From contig NZ_JAJJMP010000001.1 in assembly GCF_020905415.1 (NCBI RefSeq), positions 773,501-837,500 on the forward strand: a DNA stretch of 64,000 nt, read 5' to 3'. Shown one piece after another: positions 27,882-36,809 of the stretch. A program made the translations under genes and the position numbers. The notes under the pieces are model-generated. The model was not told where the DNA came from and did not search any database. It saw only the letters and a list, made by a program, of their open reading frames with translations. Origin of the DNA: Myroides oncorhynchi. Its GTDB lineage: Bacteria > Bacteroidota > Bacteroidia > Flavobacteriales > Flavobacteriaceae. Positions within the stretch are counted from its first letter, which is position 1, and every line of letters begins with the position of its first letter.

Positions 27882-29795
27882 CTACGATAACTGCTCTTGA
27901 ATCTCTTCCCATTCAGTCATTAATGCATCTATCTTAGTTTTTTTCTTTTCGTATTCACTAAAGAAACTAGCATCAGCCATTAGCTTTTCATATTCTACAG
28001 CTAGGCGTTCATCATTTTTAGCTACTTTCTTCTCAAGTTCAGCTATTTCACTCTCTATCTTGCTCAATCTATTTTGAAGTGTTTTTTGCTTCTTTTGATC
28101 TTCATAAGACACAGGTACTTTCTTCTCCTCCACTACTACTGCTTTAGCCACTGGAGCAACAGTTACTTTCTCAATCTCACGCATATTCTGTGCATTGCGC
28201 TCTTCTAGGAAGTAATTGATATCACCTAAGTATTGCTTTATCTTTTGATCTTTAAACTCATAAACTAACTGTGTTAACCCCTGAAGAAAATCACGATCGT
28301 GAGATACTAATAGCAAAGTCCCTTTAAAGTTCTCTAGCGCTTTCTTTAATACGTTCTTAGACTTAATATCCAAGTGGTTCGTCGGCTCATCCATCAGCAA
28401 CACATTGATAGGAAGAAGCAACATCTTACATAACGCAAGTCTATTACGCTCACCTCCTGAAAGGACTTTAACCTTCTTCTCTACAACATCTCCTCTAAAC
28501 AAGAACGATCCTAACATATCACGCACCTTCACACGATTACCATCAGTAGCTGCATCTAACATTGTATCTAGTACAGTTTTCTCACCATCTAAGTAATCTG
28601 CTTGATTCTGTGCGAAATATCCTAACTGAACATTGTGTCCTAACTTAATAGTACCATCGTATTCAAACTCCTCCATTATAGCTTTGATTAACGTAGATTT
28701 ACCTTGACCATTCTGTCCCACGAATGCTACTTTGATTCCACGCTCTACTAATAAATCAATATCTTTAAAGATAACTTTATCCCCATAACGCTTCGTTACT
28801 TTATCAATCTCTAGAACTACTCTTCCTGGATCAATACTTACAGGGAATGAGATATTCATTACCGCATTATCATCCTCATCTACTTCTATACGCTCTACTT
28901 TATCAAGTTTCTTGATAAGAGATTGCGCCATAGAAGCCTTTGTAGCTTTATATCTAAACTTCTCGATAAGTTTCTCAGTCTCCTCTATCTTCTTCGCTTG
29001 ATTCTTTTGAGAAGCTAATTGCATCTCACGAAGCTCTTCTCGTAGTATTAAATACTGCGAATAAGGCTTATTAAAGTCATATATCTTACCTAATGATATT
29101 TCTATCGTACGGTTAGTTACATTATCTAAGAACATCTTATCATGGGAAATAATCACTACTGCTCCAGCATAAGCTTTTAAGAATTGTTCTAACCAAATGA
29201 TACTCTCGATATCCAAGTGGTTCGTCGGCTCATCCAGAAGTAGCAAATCATTATCTTGCAATAATAACTTCGCTAACTCAATACGCATACGCCATCCCCC
29301 TGAGAAAGTATCCGTCTGATTATTAAAATCCTCGCGCTTAAAACCAAGACCTATTAAGATACGCTCTGTGTTACCCACGTAGTTATATCCTCCGATAATC
29401 TCAAAACGATGCGTCAAGTCACTTAGCTTCTCGATTAACTCACTATAACTTTCAGACTCATAGTCTGTACGCTCATTTAATTCAATATTAACTTTTTCAA
29501 GGTCTGCTTCGACTTTCTTGATCTCTACGAAAGCTTGATAAGCTTCGTCTAGTACAGTTCTACCAGGTGTAAATTCAATATCCTGTCTTAAGAATCCGAT
29601 ACGGAGCTCTTTCTCAATAGCCATACTTCCCGTATCAGGTTCTAAATCTCCTGATAATAATTTCAACATAGTGGACTTACCAGCTCCATTCTTCCCAACT
29701 AACCCCACTCGGTCACCTGCGCCGATGCGGAATGTCACATTCTCAAATAAATACTCACCAGAAAAAGAAACTGATAGATTGTGTATATTTAACAT
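27882..29795 (-). CDS. ABC-F family ATP-binding protein
   Basis: 637 residues with two ABC domains and no membrane segment. Domain 1: GKNGAGKST (Walker A), TFSGGWRMR, LLLDEPTNHLDIESI. An inter-domain linker with coiled coil runs about 240-310. Domain 2: GQNGQGKST, LSGGERNRLAL, LLMDEPTNHLDIKS. A charged C-terminal coiled coil (about 560-637) follows. ABC-F proteins act on the ribosome; with this tail it resembles Uup/YdiF-type housekeeping members more than antibiotic-protection ones. It follows the FAD oxidoreductase gene by 12 bp. Confidence 0.93.
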   Translation of the reverse strand: MLNIHNLSVSFSGEYLFENVTFRIGAGDRVGLVGKNGAGKSTMLKLLSGDLEPDTGSMAIEKELRIGFLRQDIEFTPGRTVLDEAYQAFVEIKKVEADLEKVNIELNERTDYESESYSELIEKLSDLTHRFEIIGGYNYVGNTERILIGLGFKREDFNNQTDTFSGGWRMRIELAKLLLQDNDLLLLDEPTNHLDIESIIWLEQFLKAYAGAVVIISHDKMFLDNVTNRTIEISLGKIYDFNKPYSQYLILREELREMQLASQKNQAKKIEETEKLIEKFRYKATKASMAQSLIKKLDKVERIEVDEDDNAVMNISFPVSIDPGRVVLEIDKVTKRYGDKVIFKDIDLLVERGIKVAFVGQNGQGKSTLIKAIMEEFEYDGTIKLGHNVQLGYFAQNQADYLDGEKTVLDTMLDAATDGNRVKVRDMLGSFLFRGDVVEKKVKVLSGGERNRLALCKMLLLPINVLLMDEPTNHLDIKSKNVLKKALENFKGTLLLVSHDRDFLQGLTQLVYEFKDQKIKQYLGDINYFLEERNAQNMREIEKVTVAPVAKAVVVEEKKVPVSYEDQKKQKTLQNRLSKIESEIAELEKKVAKNDERLAVEYEKLMADASFFSEYEKKKTKIDALMTEWEEIQEQLS

Positions 29796-29807
29796 ACTTA
29801 GATTGTA

Positions 29808-30857
29808 CTAAAATTTAAACTTCTTATATCTATGGATAGAGATATTCTCTTCTAACACCATAGCATTTTCAATATTATTATATAATTTATCAGCTAGGAA
29901 AGGACCTAAAAGAACACCTCTAGTTCCCAGTCCATTTAAAACATGAACTCTTGCTGATTCTCTACTTCTTCCTAATAATGGTCTACGATCCTTCACTGTA
30001 GGTCGCACACCAGCGTTATGAGCTACTACTTCAAAGTCTAATTCCACAACGTCTTTTAATCCTTCTATAAGCTCTTTTAATCCCTCTTCTGTAGGCGTAT
30101 CAGACTTGTCCTCCCAATCATAAGTAGCTCCGACTTTATACAAGTCATCACCAATAGGAATCAAGAACACGTTCGCCTTAAGGATAAAGTCGATGTTTAG
30201 ATTTGGAATCTTAACTAATAACACTTCTCCCTTAGTTCCGTCAAGTGGCAGATCTTTAAAGAAAGGATTATTCAACATACCAAATCCCTCAGCAAATACA
30301 ATATGCTTCGCCTCAATATCTTTATAAGTAACACTATCTTCAGTATAACTTAATTGATCATAATCAAATGTTTCATGTCTATAGCTGCTTATCGAAGACA
30401 AATAAGTTCTGTAAGCTCCTATCAACGTTTTGGTCTCTACATACCCTGTAGAACTTACTTCTCCAAAGCCAAACGGAGACTTCACCCCGTTTACATCTTC
30501 CCTAACTAACTTAGGCTTAAGAAATTTCTCTAGATTAGGTTTATCAGCTGCGTGAAACCAGTTATTCTGTTCTTCTACAGATAACAATCTTCTATACAAA
30601 GGCATCTCAAACATAAACTGAACTCCCAATTTATCTTCTAAAGCAGCATAAAAAGGCATTGCTATCTCTAACTGCTCCTCTACCTTCCACACATCTGTAA
30701 AACGCTTTAGAACAACTGGATTATACATCCCACCAGCCATTAAAGACGAAGAGCGTTGTTCATTATCAATTACTACGAAGGTCTTACCCTCAGATGCAAG
30801 TTTCTCAGTAAAACAGATCCCTGCCAAACCAGTTCCAACTACAATATAATCTACCAT
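29808..30857 (-). CDS. FAD-dependent oxidoreductase (DAO family)
   Basis: About 349 residues. The N-terminal Rossmann motif is DYIVVGTGLAGICFTEKLASEGKTFVVID (GxGxxG kept). A late NGLGTRGVLLGPFLADKL is typical of D-amino-acid-oxidase-fold enzymes such as glycine/sarcosine oxidase or MnmC's FAD part. The substrate cannot be told. I place the start at MVDYIVVG (30857) because MLIG in front begins within the T-run of the gldN terminator. In flavobacteria this gene commonly sits beside gldN, although no gliding role is established. Confidence 0.85.
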   Translation of the reverse strand: MVDYIVVGTGLAGICFTEKLASEGKTFVVIDNEQRSSSLMAGGMYNPVVLKRFTDVWKVEEQLEIAMPFYAALEDKLGVQFMFEMPLYRRLLSVEEQNNWFHAADKPNLEKFLKPKLVREDVNGVKSPFGFGEVSSTGYVETKTLIGAYRTYLSSISSYRHETFDYDQLSYTEDSVTYKDIEAKHIVFAEGFGMLNNPFFKDLPLDGTKGEVLLVKIPNLNIDFILKANVFLIPIGDDLYKVGATYDWEDKSDTPTEEGLKELIEGLKDVVELDFEVVAHNAGVRPTVKDRRPLLGRSRESARVHVLNGLGTRGVLLGPFLADKLYNNIENAMVLEENISIHRYKKFKF

Positions 30858-30869
30858 ACCTATAAGCAT

Positions 30870-30906
30870 TAAAAAAGCTCTTACCTAATCTAATAGATAA
30901 GAGCTT
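30870..30906 (-). terminator. Terminator of the gldKLMN operon
   Basis: On the minus strand AAGCTCTTA and TAAGAGCTT pair around a 14-nt loop, followed by a T-run, 22 bp after the gldN stop. Confidence 0.88.
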
Positions 30907-30927
30907 AATAAATTAGAAACTACAAAA

Positions 30928-31815
30928 TTAGTAATTCCACATATCATCTTCAAGGTTTCGAATCAATTCTTTAATTCTTTCTCCTTCAAATAAACGTTTT
31001 AAATCATTATTCTTGATATAATCGTCAATTTTACGGTTTCCGTATTGATTATCTGCTTTGTAAATAGTAGCACTAAATCTTCTTGAGTTTAACAAGTGAT
31101 CAAAGTTGATTGGATTAAGTGGATTCTTAGCATTGAACGCATAGTTTTGGAACAAAACTTCTCGAGCATTTGCAAAGAAAACCCAAAACAATTCCACATA
31201 ATTCTCACGAGCTGATCCCTTTGTATACAAATCTGCTACAACCGGAGCAATACCAAGCAATCTATATTTTAACTGACCTTCGTTTCTGTCAAAAAACCAC
31301 ATCCCTAAAATATGATACTCTTTTACATCTGCAGCTGTAAGTTCTGTTCTTTGGATATACTCAGCAGGAACTTGTTCTCCTGCATTTAAATACTCAATAC
31401 CTGCATCTAAAGTATCTATTTTAACGAACGAATCTTGAATATCTTTTAAGTTACGCTTATTCTTAAAATCACTATCATCATATACTTCATCAATATCTCC
31501 AGATTTTATTCCGTCTAATAGTACTTTAAAAAGAGGTTTATTTCCTCCTTCTGTATATTCATCCAAAGGATATAAATACATTTCATTTGCTTTTTCAGCT
31601 AAAGAAATATTCTCCCAAACTTTGATACCAAATAAGATATCCTTCTCACGAACAAATCCATAAGGAATAGGTCCTTCTGCTCTAATTAAAATTTGTTCTA
31701 TTGGTACAATACCAATATCCGCAGCAGATTTAACATTCAATAGGTTAGTCTGAGCAAAAGCTCCTATTGAAAACATCGTAAACACTATATATAGTGAAAA
31801 ATTCTTCCAGTTCAT
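30928..31815 (-). CDS. gldN: Gliding motility / type IX secretion protein GldN
   Basis: About 295 residues. The start MNWKNFSLYIVFTMFSIGAFAQ is a signal peptide; the frame is open to 31851, but that leader (MPRNYKKKILKN) would bury it. Recognisable family blocks are RAEGPIPYGFVREKDILFGIKVWENISLAEKANE, the middle YHILGMWFFDRNEGQLKYRLLGIAPV and the end NLEDDMWNY. GldN (PorN) forms a periplasmic ring with the outer-membrane lipoprotein GldK at the T9SS machine. Last of four co-directional genes, 37 bp after gldM. Confidence 0.97.
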   Translation of the reverse strand: MNWKNFSLYIVFTMFSIGAFAQTNLLNVKSAADIGIVPIEQILIRAEGPIPYGFVREKDILFGIKVWENISLAEKANEMYLYPLDEYTEGGNKPLFKVLLDGIKSGDIDEVYDDSDFKNKRNLKDIQDSFVKIDTLDAGIEYLNAGEQVPAEYIQRTELTAADVKEYHILGMWFFDRNEGQLKYRLLGIAPVVADLYTKGSARENYVELFWVFFANAREVLFQNYAFNAKNPLNPINFDHLLNSRRFSATIYKADNQYGNRKIDDYIKNNDLKRLFEGERIKELIRNLEDDMWNY

Positions 31816-31852
31816 ATTCTTCAAAATTTTCTTCTTATAATTTCTAGGCAAA

Positions 31853-33418
31853 CTATTGCGTAATTTCGTAAGTACAAGGTGCTGTTTTCTTTAACGCGTA
31901 ATCACTTACACCATCTAGACGAGTCTTAATATCAGATATTACAACAACATCCCCAGCCTGAGCTCTACGAATGGCTGCTTTAGCTCTATCGTTCATTCTA
32001 TTTCCGCTTACCACGATACTTGGTTGTCCTGGCACTTGTACAACGAAACCTGTAACTGTAAGGCTTAAATCGAAGTCAAAGTCATCTAATGAAGCGTTAA
32101 CTGTGATAACTTCAAGATTAGCTCTTGGTCCCTTATCATTAGAAGATCCACGCAGCGTACCTCTTGGTGCAGGAATATCTTTAATACGGAACACCTTGCG
32201 ATCTGACACTTGTTGTCCTCCAGGTAAAGTTCCTGTTACATTAATAACAACCTCTCTACCTCCTTGTGGTCTCAATGTGTATTTCCCTCCTCCTAGACTA
32301 CTTAAGCCAGGTGCTGAAGCCACAACTTTATCATTAGAAATACCAGCGAATGAAACTGTAATTGGGTTAGAAACACCACGATACACAACATTCATCTTAT
32401 CAGCTGATATATTAGCCGAATTAGGTTTAGGTACTACTACATAACTACCTTTGATATCAATCTCTACAGGTTGTCCATCCTCGATAAATGTAAACTTACC
32501 ACCTATCTGGTGTTCTCCTACATTACCTACCGTAAACCCAACTTGCACTTGTCCATCAACTAATGCTTTAGACAAGTCCACTGTTTGACCATTAACTACA
32601 ACTTTAGTAGGGACAGTTGATTTATCATAACGTCCTAAAACTACTTTTGCTTTATAAGCTTCACCAGCGAATAATGTTGATTTCTCAGCCACTACAATTG
32701 CTTGGTAATTCTTCATAGAAGCTGCTTTACTAAGGGTATTCCCCATAAAAGCATTATAGATTTCAGACTCGATTATCTTAGCATCATTCTGCATAGTAGA
32801 TAACTTAGTCAAAGAAGCGATAGCTGGGAATTTCTTAAAGTTGTAATCTAAATACTTCTTTTTTACACCTTCTCCATCCACTACTTCACCTAAATCAAAC
32901 TTACTGTTGATATCATCCACAATAAATTTAAATTTGACATCTTTTGTTAAAATATCAGTAAGTGCTTTTTTGTACTTCTCAATTTCTGTAACAAACGCAT
33001 CCCCTTCAGCAGAATATTTATCCCCTTTAAACCAAAGGTTATCTAATACCTCACCCTTTTCCATACGTTCAGCTGGTAATTTTCCATTTTCTGTACGTTC
33101 ACCTTCAAAAGGAGCAGATACTTTTTGCTTTACACTACCAATGTAAGCATAAAACTCTTCTGTGATTTTAGCAATTTGCTGAGCATTCTTAAAAGGCTCT
33201 TTAAAACGCGTAGGATCATCCTCAGCTTTCTTTTCTAAACCTGAAAGTAACCCTTCATTATTCTTAACTGCATTATCATTAGCAGCCTCAAATTTCTCAT
33301 TCACTACTCCAAAAGCTGATAAAACCTCTGTAGATACCTGAAGAGCCATCATTGCGATGAACACAAGGTACATAAGGTTAATCATCCTTTGTCTAGGTGT
33401 CAATTTTTGTTGTGCCAT
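31853..33418 (-). CDS. gldM: Type IX secretion motor protein GldM
   Basis: 521 residues. An N-terminal inner-membrane helix (RQRMINLMYLVFIAMMALQVS) follows MAQQKLTP. The long periplasmic part has a helical domain (about 40-220) and then beta-rich domains with GGKYTLRPQGG and VSGNRM. GldM (PorM) spans the periplasm and pairs with GldL to form the proton-driven rotary motor of the T9SS. The polar Glu in the helix region (STEVLSAFG) is seen. gldL lies 27 bp upstream. Confidence 0.98.
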   Translation of the reverse strand: MAQQKLTPRQRMINLMYLVFIAMMALQVSTEVLSAFGVVNEKFEAANDNAVKNNEGLLSGLEKKAEDDPTRFKEPFKNAQQIAKITEEFYAYIGSVKQKVSAPFEGERTENGKLPAERMEKGEVLDNLWFKGDKYSAEGDAFVTEIEKYKKALTDILTKDVKFKFIVDDINSKFDLGEVVDGEGVKKKYLDYNFKKFPAIASLTKLSTMQNDAKIIESEIYNAFMGNTLSKAASMKNYQAIVVAEKSTLFAGEAYKAKVVLGRYDKSTVPTKVVVNGQTVDLSKALVDGQVQVGFTVGNVGEHQIGGKFTFIEDGQPVEIDIKGSYVVVPKPNSANISADKMNVVYRGVSNPITVSFAGISNDKVVASAPGLSSLGGGKYTLRPQGGREVVINVTGTLPGGQQVSDRKVFRIKDIPAPRGTLRGSSNDKGPRANLEVITVNASLDDFDFDLSLTVTGFVVQVPGQPSIVVSGNRMNDRAKAAIRRAQAGDVVVISDIKTRLDGVSDYALKKTAPCTYEITQ

Positions 33419-33445
33419 TACCTTATAATGTTTTTAAATTATAAA

Positions 33446-34114
33446 CTAATTAGCATTTCTGTTTCCACCACCCATAGCAGAAAGCATTCCACCATAAACG
33501 TTGTTCAATGACGCTAAATTGTTTGTTAATGCTTGCATTTGCTCTTTTAACTGAGCATTGTTTTCTGCTACTGCTTTGTTAATCTCAGCATTCGCACTTG
33601 CACTTTCTAGTTGTACTTTATAAGCTATATTCAAAGACTCTAACTGCTGTGCAGCTAATGTCATCTCTTGTGCATATTTTTGTGTTGAAGCAACAGAATT
33701 AACTGTAGGAGACATCTCTTTAGAAGCTGCCTCAAAGTTGCGAATACTGTTTCCTAAGCTATTCATTAACTCACCGTCAATCTTAGCATCCTTCAACATT
33801 TGATCTAACTTTTTAGAAAGCATTCCTTCTGTATCTTGTGGTTCTGCAGCTACAGCTTGTTTTGCAACTTTAACTTCTCTTGCTTTACCATCTTTTAATT
33901 CTGGATATACTTTTGCCCAATCTAGTTCGTCATCAACTGGCTCAAACGCAGATAAGAAGAAAATAAACGCCTCTACTAATAGACCTATAGTTAACATATT
34001 GTTACCATTTAACGGTCCGAATTCCATGTGCGTAATTTTAAATAATGCACCGACGATTACTATTGATGCTCCTATTCCATAACAGAAGTTCATCACTCTT
34101 TTTGGTATTACCAT
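33446..34114 (-). CDS. gldL: Type IX secretion motor protein GldL
   Basis: 222 residues. Two membrane helices lie in the N-terminal 70 residues (NFCYGIGASIVIVGALFKITHMEFGP and NMLTIGLLVEAFIFFLSAFEP); the second carries the Glu implicated in proton flow in PorL/GldL. A cytoplasmic helical tail with Asn/Gln/Ala-rich coiled coil follows. It is the stator partner of GldM. 34 bp after gldK. Confidence 0.98.
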   Translation of the reverse strand: MVIPKRVMNFCYGIGASIVIVGALFKITHMEFGPLNGNNMLTIGLLVEAFIFFLSAFEPVDDELDWAKVYPELKDGKAREVKVAKQAVAAEPQDTEGMLSKKLDQMLKDAKIDGELMNSLGNSIRNFEAASKEMSPTVNSVASTQKYAQEMTLAAQQLESLNIAYKVQLESASANAEINKAVAENNAQLKEQMQALTNNLASLNNVYGGMLSAMGGGNRNAN

Positions 34115-34148
34115 AGCTTTCTTTCTTTCTTATTTTTTTACTTAATTA

Positions 34149-35549
34149 TTAACGAGCCATTTTTGCTTGGTTTACACGAGATAAAGAACCTGACACTGAC
34201 TGTACTGTTCTAAATCCAACATAACTTCTTGCTGAATCTGCATACTCTGAATCACGAGTAGACACTTGTAAGAAGTAAGCTGGATCTCTCCATGAACCAC
34301 CTCTAACTACTTTAAGAGGGCTATCACTAGGTCTATTTCTTGGTTTTAAAGCAGACATATGTGAATAACTTGATGGGTCATACGTAGTACTAGTCCACTC
34401 AGCTACGTTACCTGCCATATTGTATAAGTTGTATCCATTAGGAGGATAAGATCTTACACTTGCAGTATAAAGTGCTCCATCTGCAGCATAATCATAACGA
34501 GTTGGTTTAAAGTTAGCCATAAAACAACCTTTCTCATCTGTTGCATAAGGTCCACCCCATGGATACATAGCCCCTTCTAGACCACCTCTTGCAGCATATT
34601 CCCATTCACTTTCCATTGGTAAACGGAACTCATTAATTTCGATAGTTTGCTTACTATCTTTAAGGAAATTATTTTTATACATAGATCTCCAAGCAGCAAA
34701 TGCTTTAGCTTGGTTCCAGTTAACACCTACTACAGGGTAATCACCAAATGCTTCATGCCAAAAATAATCATTGTGCATTGGCTCATTGTACGAGTATTGG
34801 AATTCTTTAATCCAACGAGTAGTATCAGGATAAATTAATAGTGTCTCTGTTTTTAAGTGTCTATTTCTCTTTCCTCTATTCTCATTAGATCTATCTCTAG
34901 TAGCTGCATCTACATCTACATAAGAATACTTAAATCTAAGTTTAGAGTTGTCAAAAGTAGTCATCCCATTATATGTCTCACTAGCTGGGATATACAATGA
35001 ATCCATCACCTCAACATAATTTGCATCTGGATATCTCTTAGTGTCTTTAATTAAAGGCACTTTTTTGTTTAAACGACGACCTGAATAGATATCATCACTG
35101 ACCTGAAGGCTATAGTAATTCTCATACATATACTTTTGGTAAGCGGACATCTTTTCTAAATTTTCTTCAGCATCAACGAATGCATAAGCACCGATACCTC
35201 CAGTTTCTTTAGACACACCCATCTCATCAGCTGCAACAGCCAATTTAGTTCGAACAACAGAGTCTTTTACCCATTCTACGAACTTACGGTACTGGTTATT
35301 CGATATTTCAGTTTCATCCATATAAAATGAACCGATAGTAACTGTTTTTGTTGGCGCATCCTGAGCTCCTAAGAAATCCTCATTTGCTTGACCCATTGTA
35401 AAAGTTCCTCCTGGTATAAGTGACATCCCTTGTGGTTTATCACTCATCCATTTCTTCCCTTCTACACCATGCATCAATTCTCCTTTATCCCCAGTTCCAC
35501 AACTGGTCATTAAGGCCAAAACTGCTCCTAACGTAATGATCTTCTTCAT
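34149..35549 (-). CDS. gldK: Gliding lipoprotein GldK
   Basis: 466 residues. The lipobox ALMTSCGTG (Cys 17) anchors it in the outer membrane. The body is a formylglycine-generating-enzyme/sulfatase-modifying (FGE) fold: SLIPGGTFTMGQ at the start, PVVGVNWNQAKAFAAWRS and FRLPMESEWEYAARGG in the middle, and VVRGGSWRDPAYFLQVSTRDSEYADSARSYVGFR at the end. It is a structural ring component of T9SS with GldN. First gene of the gldK-L-M-N unit. Confidence 0.98.
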   Translation of the reverse strand: MKKIITLGAVLALMTSCGTGDKGELMHGVEGKKWMSDKPQGMSLIPGGTFTMGQANEDFLGAQDAPTKTVTIGSFYMDETEISNNQYRKFVEWVKDSVVRTKLAVAADEMGVSKETGGIGAYAFVDAEENLEKMSAYQKYMYENYYSLQVSDDIYSGRRLNKKVPLIKDTKRYPDANYVEVMDSLYIPASETYNGMTTFDNSKLRFKYSYVDVDAATRDRSNENRGKRNRHLKTETLLIYPDTTRWIKEFQYSYNEPMHNDYFWHEAFGDYPVVGVNWNQAKAFAAWRSMYKNNFLKDSKQTIEINEFRLPMESEWEYAARGGLEGAMYPWGGPYATDEKGCFMANFKPTRYDYAADGALYTASVRSYPPNGYNLYNMAGNVAEWTSTTYDPSSYSHMSALKPRNRPSDSPLKVVRGGSWRDPAYFLQVSTRDSEYADSARSYVGFRTVQSVSGSLSRVNQAKMAR

Positions 35550-35619
35550 ATAATTTTAGGTTTTTTACGTATTAATTAAAATACTAACAAGTAATTTTTT
35601 TTTCTTTTATTTCACAAAA

Positions 35620-35627
35620 CAAAGCTA
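35620..35627 (-). promoter_or_regulatory. Possible -7 element upstream of gldK
   Basis: On the minus strand TAGCTTTG fits TAnnTTTG, 71 bp before the gldK start. No convincing -33 TTG is seen at the normal distance in the very AT-rich sequence. Confidence 0.35.
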
Positions 35628-35669
35628 AAAATTAATTTAACTAAATTATTTATTTTTGTTAAATTAATT

Positions 35670-36803
35670 TCACACTATACTTTTTTTTATTGTTCGCCAC
35701 CATCTTTCTGGGACAATTTGGCTTATAGCCAGCTCATAATCTTCATAACTACAAGGTAATAATACTTTGCGTTCAGCCTCTATAGAAGCCTCTATCCACC
35801 AGCGTTCAGAGATATCGCTCTTATAAAATATCAGGTCATCATATCCCTCTACAGGTACGATATACTTCAGATACCCTGCCTTACTAACAAAGGGATATTC
35901 ATTTGATCTATAATTTACTCCTTCGACGAAATACCAAAGCATTTGTGCTATTAATAACGTTTCATTCTTATTATTATTATAATTAAATATACCAAAAGAT
36001 GAAACTCTATCACTTAATCCACTATATCTTGCTAAAGCGCAAATCTCTCTTCCATCGAATCCATTTGGATTAAAGAATTCAAAGTTTCCTGAATCTGCAG
36101 ATTTAACAGATGTCATATCTATACTCACAATATCAGCATCTCTTAATACAGGTTCTGCTAATTTAACATTACCTGAAATTTCTCCTACGCGATACGCCTC
36201 AAAAAATAAACTACTAATTAAATCAATCTCTTCCTGTGCATTAAAATACGTCTGATATCCTATATTAGAAAAATTAAACAAATTAGTTGGTTCTTCTAAA
36301 ATAATACGTGTTAAATAACTATTCGCTACATCCCCTTCAGATTTAGACAAATCTAATTTAGCATCTATAGAAACCAAATTTACAGATTGTTCTAACACAT
36401 CATATGCTCTATACATAGCATAAGTCATATCCTGAGACCCACCGATTAAAACAGGAACAACTCCTTGCTTAATCAAGTCAGCTACCAACATTTTAATTAA
36501 ATAATAAGTATCCTCTAAACGCTCCCCAGCAACTACATTTCCAAGATCTATAATATTTACGCCCCAATTCCCTGGATACAAAGAATACCATGCTTTTCGT
36601 ATTTTAGAAATATCAACGATACCAATAGCATCTGCATTTCCTCTATTATCATTCACACCGATAATAGCAATAGAATAACGACCCTCATTATCAAATTTTC
36701 CACCAGAAAAAAAAGTAACTTTCTTCCCTATACATTGACTTTGAAGCCCATCAATATAATTGATAAGGTCTTTATCTATAGGTTTTAATAGTTCGTAAAT
36801 CAT
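35670..36803 (-). CDS. Arginase/formiminoglutamase-fold protein with decayed metal site
   Basis: 377 residues of the ureohydrolase fold, often annotated formimidoylglutamase. The three manganese motifs are altered. GGDHS is GGSQD (residues 121-125), DAHxD is DAKLD (147-151, His to Lys), and SxDxDxxDP reads SIDMTSVKSAD (227-237, second Asp to Thr). Three of the six usual ligands are therefore lost, so hydrolysis is doubtful. The gene lies between topA (6 bp upstream) and gldK, a placement that as far as I recall recurs in flavobacteria. A structural or regulatory role is possible; histidine degradation is unlikely despite the usual name. Confidence 0.85.
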   Translation of the reverse strand: MIYELLKPIDKDLINYIDGLQSQCIGKKVTFFSGGKFDNEGRYSIAIIGVNDNRGNADAIGIVDISKIRKAWYSLYPGNWGVNIIDLGNVVAGERLEDTYYLIKMLVADLIKQGVVPVLIGGSQDMTYAMYRAYDVLEQSVNLVSIDAKLDLSKSEGDVANSYLTRIILEEPTNLFNFSNIGYQTYFNAQEEIDLISSLFFEAYRVGEISGNVKLAEPVLRDADIVSIDMTSVKSADSGNFEFFNPNGFDGREICALARYSGLSDRVSSFGIFNYNNNKNETLLIAQMLWYFVEGVNYRSNEYPFVSKAGYLKYIVPVEGYDDLIFYKSDISERWWIEASIEAERKVLLPCSYEDYELAISQIVPERWWRTIKKSIV

Positions 36804-36809
36804 TTTTCT

